Assembly: GCF_030295425.1 (NCBI RefSeq) | Contig: NZ_AP027081.1 | Location: 1,922,001-1,986,000, forward strand | Direction of reading: 5' to 3' | Source of the DNA: Mesoterricola sediminis | GTDB taxonomy: Bacteria > Acidobacteriota > Holophagae > Holophagales > Holophagaceae | Length of the DNA: 64,000 nt | Shown: positions 8,482 through 15,562 of the stretch, in pieces | How the letters are laid out: each line of letters opens with the position of its first letter | How positions within the stretch are numbered: position 1 is the first letter of the stretch | Notes under the pieces: model-generated | Database searches by the model: none | Seen by the model: only the letters and a program-made list of their open reading frames with translations | Told to the model about the DNA's origin: nothing | Made by a program: the position numbers and the translations under genes

Positions 8482-9207
8482 TCAGCCCTGTGGGTCACGC
8501 AGGGACACGCCGTTGATGCGCACCGTCTTGCACCGGTGCCGCAGCCGGCTCAGCAGGGCTTCCACCAGTCCCGGGTTGCCCAGGAAGTTCTGCCACTCAG
8601 GGAAGTCCAGGTTGGTGGTGATGATCGTGGGGTAGCGGTTGTAACGCTCCTCCATGAGCTTGAAAAAGATGTTGGTCTGCTCCGGCTTGATGTTCAGGTA
8701 GCCCAGTTCGTCGATCAGGAGGACCTGGATCCGGGACAGGCGTGTCAGGAGCTTGCGGGAGGACCTGTCCGCCAGGGAGGCGTACATCTCGTCGAACAGG
8801 TCCTGGGCGCGGATGAACAGGCCGCGGTGCCCGTTCTGCAGGGCCTTGAGGAGGATCCCGGACGCCAGCCCCGTCTTGCCCACCCCGGTCGGGCCGATGA
8901 ACACGATGTTCTCGGCCTTGGCGATGAAGTCCAGTTCACCGAAGGACCGGATCTGGCGCTGGTTGACGGAGGGCTGCTGCTTGTAGGGGAAGCTCTCCAG
9001 GGTCCAGTTCTCCGGAAGCCTGGCCTGCCGGATCCGGTAGGCCATCGCCGATTCCTGCTGGTGATGCCATTGCGCCCGCAGCAGCCGCGCCAGGAACTCC
9101 TCGTAGGAGGGCTCCTCCTTGGCGGCCTCCGCCAACTCCTGGTCCAGGATCTCGGCCATCCGCCCCAGATGCAGGTTTCTGAGCAGTTGCTCCAAGTCAT
9201 CCTTCAT
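8482..9207 (-). CDS. istB: IstB-like ATP-binding transposition helper (IS21 family)
   Basis: A 241-residue AAA+ protein. An N-terminal IstB helix region is followed by Walker A FIGPTGVGKTGLA, a Walker B-like VLLIDELGYL and a sensor region TIITTNLDFPEW. In IS21 systems IstB is the ATP-dependent helper that selects target DNA and activates the IstA transposase. Its ATG overlaps the istA stop by 11 bp, and AAGGAGG lies 6 bp upstream of the start, inside istA, so translation is probably coupled. Confidence 0.93.
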   Translation of the reverse strand: MKDDLEQLLRNLHLGRMAEILDQELAEAAKEEPSYEEFLARLLRAQWHHQQESAMAYRIRQARLPENWTLESFPYKQQPSVNQRQIRSFGELDFIAKAENIVFIGPTGVGKTGLASGILLKALQNGHRGLFIRAQDLFDEMYASLADRSSRKLLTRLSRIQVLLIDELGYLNIKPEQTNIFFKLMEERYNRYPTIITTNLDFPEWQNFLGNPGLVEALLSRLRHRCKTVRINGVSLRDPQG

Positions 9208-10630
9208 GGTCGTCCTCCTTGGGATCAGGGGTGGGGTCGCCGGCGGTGTCTCCGAGTACGAAGTACTCCCGGGCGATGTGCCGAAGCACCATCCGGTCCA
9301 GCCGCTCCAGGTCGAACAGGCCGTATTCCAGGGCGGTCCCGATGGCGGCCAGCAGCGGGGCGCGGGGGTAGTCCCGGACCATGGCCTGCAGCCGCCTCAG
9401 CATGCGCAGCATCCGGCCCGGATGCCGGACCCGGAAGGCGGCGACGTACCCGGCCAGGGCCGGCTCTGCCAGCAGCAGGTCCACCTCCTCAGGGCTGGTG
9501 GTTCGTTTGCTCCGGCCCTGGCCGCGAGGGGCCCGGTGGGCGGGATCGATCACCCGCTGGCCGGAGGCGTCCAGCACCTTGCGGTGGGTAGCCACCTGCC
9601 TTGGACCAACAAAGACCTCGATCTGGTCGCGGGTCTCCCGCACTTCGAGCTGGTGGCCGATCAGCGCATAGGGGATGGAGTAGCGGTTGCCTCCGATGCT
9701 GACGAAGCCCTGGATGTCCCCGATCCTCTGGTGGAGCTGGTAGACGGTGGGGACCCAGATGGGCAGCGGCCTGAGCTGGGTCCGCTCCTCCAGGAACAGC
9801 TCCCTCGGGCTGGCCTGGAGGCTGCGCTTGCGGGTGGCGTTGACCTTCTCGCACCAGTCCCGGGCCTGCCGGTTGAGATCGTCCCAGTCCCGGAATTCGC
9901 GGCCGGCCAGGAAGTTGTTCTCGATGTAATCGAATGGCCGCTCCACCCGGGCGCTGCGGTTGGCATGGCCCAGCGCATGGGCGCGGAACTCGAATCCGAA
10001 CCGCTCGGCGAATGCCGCCATCTCCGGCGCGGGGATCATGGACGCCCCCGTGCCCTGGGACACCACCACGTGGGTGTTGTCGATCATGCAGCGGGCGCAG
10101 GCCCCACCAAAGAACTGCAGGGCTTCCGTGAGGAACACCTTGCACCAGAAGCGGTTGAAGGTCGGGTAGTACTGGTGGAACAGCATCCGGGAATGGCAGA
10201 GCACCAGGCTTGCGTCCTGGATGAGGAGCATCCGCTCCCCGATCCGCACCCGGTGCGGACTGGTGTCGTGCTGCATCTCCTCGCCGGGTTGGAAATGGTA
10301 TTCCCCGGAGGGCTGGGGTCCCGGGTGGCCGATGCCGTGGCGGCGGCAGAACCCCGTCAGCGCCTGGTAGGACAGGTCGGCGCCGCGTTCGCGCAGGATC
10401 TCGTGGACCCGGATCAGGTTGCCCTTGCAGGCCGGGAACAGTTCCAGGATCTCCTCCCGGTGCGGCTCGGCCTTCTCCGGCCGCTGGTTTTCGGGGATCG
10501 TCGGGGCCCCTGCCGCCAGCACCCGGCCCACGGTGTCCCGCGAGGCCCTCACGGCCCGGGCGATGCCCCGGATCGTGTGCCCCTGCTCGCGGAGCACCAG
10601 GATGGCGGTCCGTTTCGACTCGTCAAGCAT
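9197..10630 (-). CDS. istA: IS21-family transposase IstA
   Basis: A 477-residue DDE transposase. The N-terminal helix-turn-helix (ILVLREQGHTIRGIARA.. and a second SRDTVGRVL helix) is followed by a catalytic core in which LLIQDASLVL and CMIDNTHVVV supply acidic residues and ARVERPFDYIENNFL the final Glu. The C-terminal beta-barrel region (FVSIGGNRYSIPYAL) is typical of IstA. The start at 10630 overlaps the upstream ParB-like stop by 8 bp; the frame is open further upstream but only as a shadow of that gene. The chain looks intact. Confidence 0.92.
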   Translation of the reverse strand: MLDESKRTAILVLREQGHTIRGIARAVRASRDTVGRVLAAGAPTIPENQRPEKAEPHREEILELFPACKGNLIRVHEILRERGADLSYQALTGFCRRHGIGHPGPQPSGEYHFQPGEEMQHDTSPHRVRIGERMLLIQDASLVLCHSRMLFHQYYPTFNRFWCKVFLTEALQFFGGACARCMIDNTHVVVSQGTGASMIPAPEMAAFAERFGFEFRAHALGHANRSARVERPFDYIENNFLAGREFRDWDDLNRQARDWCEKVNATRKRSLQASPRELFLEERTQLRPLPIWVPTVYQLHQRIGDIQGFVSIGGNRYSIPYALIGHQLEVRETRDQIEVFVGPRQVATHRKVLDASGQRVIDPAHRAPRGQGRSKRTTSPEEVDLLLAEPALAGYVAAFRVRHPGRMLRMLRRLQAMVRDYPRAPLLAAIGTALEYGLFDLERLDRMVLRHIAREYFVLGDTAGDPTPDPKEDDHEG

Positions 10631-11504
10631 GGGGCAGCTCTCGCTCGCTGCGCTGGAACAGGGCCTGGCAGTCGCCGGCGGCCTGGCGCAGGGCGGCGCT
10701 GGCCTCCTGGACCTCCGACGCGGAGTGGTGCAGGACCAGCGCCCCGCGGCCCAGGTGCTGCTTGGCCCTGCGGGCCACCGCCGCCAGGGTGCCCAGGTCC
10801 TCCAGCCAGAGATGGAACGGGTTGGCCAGGCCCTCCGGGGCCGCCAGGGCCCGCTGGGAGCGGAGGAACAGCACGGGATCGGCCAGGAGGCGTTCACGGG
10901 CCTCGGCCCGGCTTTGCTGCCAGGCGGCCTTGAGGGCCACGGCCTCCCGGGTGGTGAACGGGGCCTTCAGCAGGGCCGTGCACAGGTTCAGGCAGTCCCG
11001 GCGGTTGGCGCGCGCCAACGGGACCAGGACCTTCATGGCGGTGTGGGCGGAAAGCCGGCCGAATAGCACGTGCTCCTGCACCTCGCCGGGCAGTTCCTCC
11101 ACCAGGGCCAGCCGCCGGGATACCCAGCTCGGGGTGCGCCCGAAACGCCTGGCCAGTTCCTCGGGCGGCATCTGGAACCGGTCCCGCAGCTCGCACAGGA
11201 ACCATGCCTCCTCCAGGGCGCTGTCCGGCTCAGAGGTCCGCATCATCCGCTCCAGCAGCAGGGCATCGACCTCGCCCAGGTACCAGAGGGCGGCCTCCAG
11301 CGTGTCCCGCTTCAGGCGGCGCAGGGCCCGGAAACGCTTGTAGCCGTCCAGGAGGGCGTAACGGTCCTGCCCCAGGGCCAGCACCACCACCGGCACCTTC
11401 TGGCCATCCGCGGCCAGGGAGGCCAGCAGTTGACGCTCGCCCTGGGGATCACGGCGACGCAGATGCTCGTAGCGGAGATCGATCTGGTGGAATTCGAGGT
11501 CCAT
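10623..11504 (-). CDS. ParB-like nuclease/HTH-domain protein carried by the IS21 element
   Basis: A 293-residue protein. The N-terminal ParB/Srx fold has a VPVVVL..DRYALLDGYKRFRAL segment (the GYKR-type motif replaces the usual GERR/GHRR). The central helix-turn-helix block reads MPPEELARRFGRTPSWVSRR. The C-terminal part is helical and unlike chromosomal ParB. ATG 11504 is preferred over TTG 11528. It is translationally coupled to istA (8-bp overlap), so it is likely part of the transposition unit. Its role is unknown: it may bind the repeated ends, regulate istAB, or influence target choice. No parA lies nearby, so a normal partition role is unlikely. Confidence 0.8.
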   Translation of the reverse strand: MDLEFHQIDLRYEHLRRRDPQGERQLLASLAADGQKVPVVVLALGQDRYALLDGYKRFRALRRLKRDTLEAALWYLGEVDALLLERMMRTSEPDSALEEAWFLCELRDRFQMPPEELARRFGRTPSWVSRRLALVEELPGEVQEHVLFGRLSAHTAMKVLVPLARANRRDCLNLCTALLKAPFTTREAVALKAAWQQSRAEARERLLADPVLFLRSQRALAAPEGLANPFHLWLEDLGTLAAVARRAKQHLGRGALVLHHSASEVQEASAALRQAAGDCQALFQRSERELPHA

Positions 11505-11677
11505 GGCGCCACCCGAAAGGACGGCCAACAGGGTAGGAAACCCCGGGGGAGCCTTTCGAGGTCGTCTCGCAGGTGGAGGGGGGGAAGTATGTCTTTATTT
11601 TATTGATTCCATAGGAGGTTGGGCGGAAGCTGCGTCTCGCGGCCGGGAAATATCATGTTTGTCGATACCTCGTGATT

Positions 11678-12022
11678 TCATTTGAGTTGCACGAGAACTG
11701 CGTCTCGCGCCTGGCGCAGGAGGACTTTGCCGCTCTCCTCGACCAGGGCGCTGATTTCCAGCCCGACCACCTTCCGGGCGTAGCGCCAGTCGATGGCCTC
11801 CGCAGGCACCGTCCCCTTTCCCCCGGCCCCCACCTGCACCAACTTGGCGGTGAACCGGGTGTGGCGGTCGTAGTCCGGGTCCCGGTCATGGAACCGGGCG
11901 CAGGCCCGCCGGTGCCGCTCCTTCTGGCAGGAGGGGGCCCCGCAGACGCGCTGCCGCTCCCCAACCATCCGGTCTGGGTGGAACCATTTCCTGCAAATAA
12001 GGCAGGGCCGAGCCTTGAGCAT
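11678..12022 (-). CDS. Small zinc-ribbon-like protein, first gene of the IS21-type element
   Basis: A 114-residue protein with a clear CxxC...CxxxxC pattern in its first 40 residues (CLIC, then CGAPSC), followed by a basic RHRRACARFHDRD region. This suggests a zinc-binding, possibly nucleic-acid-binding, domain. The start at ATG 12022 is set by AAGGAGG 5-6 bp upstream. It lies inside the inverted terminal repeats, 173 bp before the ParB-like gene and in the same direction. I do not recognise the family. Regulator of the element or accessory transposition factor are guesses only. Confidence 0.65.
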   Translation of the reverse strand: MLKARPCLICRKWFHPDRMVGERQRVCGAPSCQKERHRRACARFHDRDPDYDRHTRFTAKLVQVGAGGKGTVPAEAIDWRYARKVVGLEISALVEESGKVLLRQARDAVLVQLK

Positions 12023-12289
12023 GCCGGGCCTCCTTGGAAAGGGGGTGCTCAAGCCTGTCCGGCCTCCACGCTCGGGACCAGGGGGAACAAGGAGAGGTGG
12101 CCGATTCTGGAGAGCAGGGATGCTCAGGTCTCAGCCGCCGATGGCCTGGTTTTGGAGAGCAGGCCTATGCCGATTCTGGAGAGCGTCGAAGACCAAGTAG
12201 AGCATCCTCCTGGTGGAGTTCACTACCACGCAGCAGCAGCGAGCAACACCGCCAGTGCCTTTCCTACGGGAACGATCCAGGGCAGCAGC

Positions 12290-12317
12290 CATGAAAAAGC
12301 CCCGGCGAACCGGGGCT
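12290..12317 (-). terminator. Intrinsic terminator for the 12341-12808 gene
   Basis: On the minus strand a perfect 8-bp AGCCCCGG/CCGGGGCT stem with a 4-nt loop is followed by a run of five or more T. It lies 24 bp past the stop of the leftward gene and outside the IS21 repeats. Confidence 0.8.
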
Positions 12318-12340
12318 GGGAGTGCTCATAAGAGTATTGC

Positions 12341-12808
12341 CTACTGCAATGGCTGGAGTTGGACAGGACCATAAGTGGCGCTAGGCAACCCCTCGATCAT
12401 CTTGATTGAAAGCTCGGATCGACCGGCTTTTGAGCTGACCTTGCCCCAGAAAAAGAAGTCATTTGCATTGTCGAAAATAACTTCGTTCTCTGGTTGTGAC
12501 TGGGAGTCTAGGACCTCCACCGTCCAGGACTTCGCACGATAAAAGCTCTTGTCCTTTTCTGCGCGATCCTTGAACTCGCTGAACTGCCAGAGACTAAATA
12601 TGTATAGGTTGGCGGTGCGTTGCCTAACGCTATAAAACCACATGCCTCCCCGAGATGGCATCTTCCCGCGAATGTGCGCAAACCTACCATCGAACCGAAT
12701 ATCCTCGCCATGGAGCGCCACGGCTGGAGCTGATGTAGCTTGCCCCATCAGGCAAGGATGAATCAGTCCAACCGCGACGATCAATGCAAGACGCTTCAAT
12801 ACAACCAT
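12341..12808 (-). CDS. Secreted protein of unknown function, possible immunity protein of the adjacent toxin tip
   Basis: A 155-residue protein with a clear signal peptide (residues 1-23, cleavage near LMGQATSA) and no other membrane segment, so it should be periplasmic. The rest is a mixed beta-rich chain without a motif I recognise. It starts 12 bp after the stop of the toxin-tip-like ORF at 12821 and is followed by its own terminator, making a two-gene unit. In polymorphic toxin loci the immunity gene directly follows the tip. A periplasmic immunity protein would fit a wall-active toxin. This role is inferred from position. Confidence 0.6.
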   Translation of the reverse strand: MVVLKRLALIVAVGLIHPCLMGQATSAPAVALHGEDIRFDGRFAHIRGKMPSRGGMWFYSVRQRTANLYIFSLWQFSEFKDRAEKDKSFYRAKSWTVEVLDSQSQPENEVIFDNANDFFFWGKVSSKAGRSELSIKMIEGLPSATYGPVQLQPLQ

Positions 12809-12820
12809 TACCTACTCCGT

Positions 12821-13360
12821 TCAGAAGAAATCCGTGTTGCCAATAACCAAAGAATTTTTTCTGAGCTGATGCCCTGGGTTACTTGGTCCGTAGCTTCGCC
12901 ACTGATCTCTTGTCCCGACATCATAGAGCTTGGTATTCCCGTTCCATATTTGGCGGAATGCTTCGCGGGTAGTTTTACCATCGTTAAAGCTCGCTAACTT
13001 TTGGGTTGCATAGCCATACTCGGAGCTATTGACCTTACCCGCCAAAATATTGCTGATCCTATTGGGGTTGATCGCCAGTGCCGTGAACTGGTTCGGAGAA
13101 CTGATTAGCTGAAGCATCAAATTATTGGTAAGCCCTGGCTGGGAAACGCCTTGCTTTTGCCCCCAATTCGCTCCTTCCTCCTGCACTTGGGCAACTCGGT
13201 TGGCGAAAGCAATGGCACCAGCCTGAACGGCGGCGGCGCCTTCATCGCGGAACTCTTGAGCAAGAACCGCACCGACCAACTGCACGGCAGTCACCTTCAA
13301 GTCAGTCGAAAGCCCTAGCTTCTTCAACGTATCCTTGGAAAGAAAATCTGTTTGCGACAA
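12821..13360 (-). pseudogene. Orphan C-terminal toxin-tip-like domain, no proper N terminus
   Basis: About 180 residues of clear coding quality with no usable ATG; a TTG at 13360 is the only nearby start and lacks a good ribosome site. The chain has an LVGAVLAQEFRDEGAAAVQ helix, an AFANRVAQVQ helix and an SSPNQFTALAINP segment. This course loosely recalls SleB-type cell-wall hydrolases, but the resemblance is weak. The frame stays open upstream to 13765, yet that part is the shadow of another gene. It looks like the tip of a larger (RHS-like) toxin left behind after recombination, with its candidate immunity gene still attached. Confidence 0.55.
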
Positions 13361-13380
13361 CGCAGCACCCCACCGCGGTT

Positions 13381-13527
13381 CCCATCCGCGCAGGGCGATT
13401 CCCCTTGTACCGCAACGCTTTTCAAAGACCGATCCGCCATTGTAGCGCCGGAGACCCCCTGACGCGCTTTTCCCGCCGCGCCGAGGGCGGCAGCCTGGAT
13501 GAGCGGCTAAAGAAGGAACAACGCTGA
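13381..13527 (+). pseudogene. 3' fragment of an unidentified rightward gene
   Basis: A short open frame ending at TGA 13525-13527 shows strong GC-rich third-codon bias over its last 26 codons (ending GGSLDERLKKEQR). It is joined to, and partly antisense of, the toxin-tip remnant. No upstream part of the gene is visible. It may be the leftover end of a gene cut by insertion of the toxin cassette. I do not recognise it. Confidence 0.3.
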
Positions 13528-13557
13528 GGGGAGGCACCCCTGTAGGGTAACCTCCCC
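13528..13557 (+). terminator. Hairpin after the rightward fragment
   Basis: A perfect 7-bp stem GGGGAGG/CCTCCCC (13528-13534 and 13551-13557) encloses a smaller ACCC/GGGT stem. It follows the TGA at 13527 directly and lies between convergent coding stretches. No T tract is present, so termination is only probable. Confidence 0.45.
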
Positions 13558-13575
13558 GTCGGTGGTTCCGCGGCC

Positions 13576-14121
13576 TCAATCCTTGCTCCCTCCGGTTGCC
13601 TCGGAGGCGGGCTCCTCTTCCGTCATGTCCCTCGCCCCGACATCGAATGCGCGATTGAGGAGCTGGGCAAATAGCTTTTTCGGGACTTCGCCTTCCTTCC
13701 TCTGGATCACCTTGTGGGGATTGAGGAGCAGGACGTATTGGTAGTCGTGGGTCCCCTCCTCGCACATGATGAACCCGTGCTCCTTCAGGGCCTTCATGCG
13801 TTGCCGCCAGGTGGAAACGGCACGCTCCCCCGAGAATCCGGATTCAGCAGCCAGGTCCGCGGGATGAGGAATGTCGATCACCTGCGCGTCGAAACTCCTG
13901 CACCACAGGCAGAAGTACGTGTATCCGGCAGCCGCGTTCTTGGTGAGGGCGTCAATGATGTTGACGATGATCGGCATGGTCCTGGGAATGGTGGTGAATC
14001 CCTTCTGCTTCAGCCGGAGCCACAGTTCCTCATCGGGCACGTCAGCCCAGAGCTTCTCCCGGAGCTTCAGGTTCTTCGCCTGCATCTTCTTGCCCCTGGC
14101 GTACTGCTGTTTGACATTCAT
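13576..14121 (-). CDS. Winged-helix-like protein of unknown function
   Basis: A 181-residue basic protein. After a Lys/Arg-rich N terminus comes a helical region and then a segment resembling a winged helix (DLAAESGF.., AVSTWRQRMKALKEHGFI, and a YQYVLLLNPHKVI beta wing). Such chains occur in replication or regulatory proteins of plasmids and integrative elements, but I cannot assign a family. It reads in the same direction as the tyrosine recombinase and primase upstream, separated from them by a 358-bp gap. Its end abuts the mosaic junction near 13.5 kb. Confidence 0.6.
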   Translation of the reverse strand: MNVKQQYARGKKMQAKNLKLREKLWADVPDEELWLRLKQKGFTTIPRTMPIIVNIIDALTKNAAAGYTYFCLWCRSFDAQVIDIPHPADLAAESGFSGERAVSTWRQRMKALKEHGFIMCEEGTHDYQYVLLLNPHKVIQRKEGEVPKKLFAQLLNRAFDVGARDMTEEEPASEATGGSKD

Positions 14122-14479
14122 TGGAGCCCCCCTGAAAGGAGGGGACCGTGGTCAGAAGGTTGGAATTCCTGACCCACCAGGTCGCGAGCTCTGGTGTCGG
14201 TCCCCAATTCAAGTATCGTGTCGTAAGTCAAACCACTCCATGAAATACGCAATAATGTTTAGCCGGGCGATGCCCAGGAATCCATCAACCCACGCCACGA
14301 ATCATAGGCAGCTAAAGCAATCCGGCAACCGGGCTACACAATTCCGTGCATTGAATTTTTATAAATCATGCAGTTCGAACACTTGTCCCAGACCCTCCAG
14401 TGCTCCCATGTGCTAAGGGTTATCCCTGGTGGTCATCGGTGCTCCCAGTGCTCCTGGGCTCGGGGCAGCCTCCCCCTGG
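14122..14479. other. Gene-free stretch between winged-helix gene and recombinase
   Basis: No gene seen. GC content is lower than in the neighbours (for example 14200-14370). Short direct repeats GTGCTCCCA occur at about 14400 and 14439, and a small AGGGTTATCCCT dyad lies between them. This is a possible place for a recombination site next to the recombinase gene, but no second copy of an att core was recognised. Confidence 0.4.
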
Positions 14480-15544
14480 TCAGCCCTCGTCTTCCTCTTC
14501 CGCCTCGCGCTCCAGCGCCTCCAGCAGGTCCTCCGCAGTGGGCTCCTCGTCATGCTCCCCCACCTCGGGCAGCCGTCCCGGGTGGGTGGCGGCGTGGACG
14601 CTCTTGAGCAGGCGGATGCTCACCTGCGTGTAGATCTGCGTCGTGCTCAGTTCCACGTGGCCGAGCATGGCCTGGATGAACCGGATGTCCGCGCCACCCT
14701 CCAGCATCAGCGTCGCCATCGTGTGCCGGAACAGGTGGCAGGCGCCCTTCTTGCCGACCCCCGACTTCTCCACGTAGACCCGCACCAGCCGCGTCATGGC
14801 GTTGGGCGTGAACGCCTCACCCCATTCGGACAGGAACAGCGTGCCGTCGTCCCTGGCGGCCACCAGGTCCGGCCTGGCGCTCTCCTTGTAGCGCTGGACC
14901 CAGGCCAGGGCCCGCTCCCCGATCGGGATCATCCGGTCCTTGCGGCCCTTGCCCTGGCGGATCATCACCGTCCCGCGCTCGGCGTCGATGCTGTGCACCG
15001 TGAGGTTGATCAGCTCCAGCCGGCGCATCCCGGTGCTGTAGAAGGTCTCCAGGATGGCCCGGTCGCGTAGGCCGGAGGCGTTGCCCAGGTCCGGCACCGC
15101 CAGCACCGTCTCCGCCTCCCGGGCGCTGAGGATGGCCTTGGGCAGCCGCTTCTCCAGCCGGGGCAGCTCCAGGTCCGTGGCCGGGCTGTAGAGCAGGTGC
15201 CCCTTCTTCACCAACCAGGAGAACCAATGCCGGATCGGGATGATCCGGCTGTGCTGGCTGCGCGTCGAGAGCGGCTCGCCGTCGGCCTTGCGGTAGTAGA
15301 ACAGGTAGCGCTGGTAGCGCTCCAGGATGGGCCGGTCGATCTCCTGGGGCTTGGTCAGGCCCCGGTCGTCGCACCAGGCGATGAGATAGCGCAGGTAGCT
15401 TTCCCGGGTTTCGATGGTGCGCGGGCTGTAGTTCTTCTCGGCCAAGTGCTCCAGGTAGCGGAGCATGTGGTGATACAGGCTGTCCGGATCCCGGACATCC
15501 CCCACCGGGGGCTTCACGGCGCGTTTCTGGCCCTTCTTCGGCAT
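14480..15544 (-). CDS. Tyrosine recombinase (XerC/XerD-like phage-type integrase)
   Basis: A 354-residue site-specific recombinase. The N-terminal SAM-like DNA-binding domain (residues 20-125) is followed by the catalytic domain with the expected residues: Arg174 in TGMRRLEL, Lys199 in QGKGRKDR, His270 and Arg273 in HLFRHTMAT, His296 in LGHVELS and nucleophile Tyr305 in TQIYTQ. A Glu-rich acidic tail of about 40 residues ends the protein. It starts 18 bp after the primase stop in the same direction, so the two are probably co-transcribed. This position points to integration/excision of a mobile element rather than chromosome dimer resolution. Confidence 0.9.
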   Translation of the reverse strand: MPKKGQKRAVKPPVGDVRDPDSLYHHMLRYLEHLAEKNYSPRTIETRESYLRYLIAWCDDRGLTKPQEIDRPILERYQRYLFYYRKADGEPLSTRSQHSRIIPIRHWFSWLVKKGHLLYSPATDLELPRLEKRLPKAILSAREAETVLAVPDLGNASGLRDRAILETFYSTGMRRLELINLTVHSIDAERGTVMIRQGKGRKDRMIPIGERALAWVQRYKESARPDLVAARDDGTLFLSEWGEAFTPNAMTRLVRVYVEKSGVGKKGACHLFRHTMATLMLEGGADIRFIQAMLGHVELSTTQIYTQVSIRLLKSVHAATHPGRLPEVGEHDEEPTAEDLLEALEREAEEEDEG

Positions 15545-15562
15545 GAGGCTACGGCTCCTGGA

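Larger units (their letters stand above)
8306..12190 (-). mobile_element. IS21-type element with ParB-like and zinc-ribbon cargo genes
   Basis: All four genes point leftward: zinc-ribbon protein, ParB-like protein, istA, istB. Both flanks carry several short repeats built on CTGCTCTCCAGAA and CCAAAACCAGGCC, in opposite orientation at the two ends (8306-8343 versus 12101-12119, 12144-12163 and 12170-12185). Multiple subterminal repeats are typical of IS21. Exact ends and target duplication could not be fixed. Confidence 0.65.

Noticed and set aside
10623-11504. Chromosomal/plasmid partition system
   Set aside because: The ParB-like gene has no parA or parS-like array and overlaps istA; it belongs to the IS21-type unit.
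12821-13765. 314-aa protein covering the toxin tip
   Set aside because: The first ~130 residues lie antisense to other sequence and have shadow composition; only the part from about 13360 down is credible.
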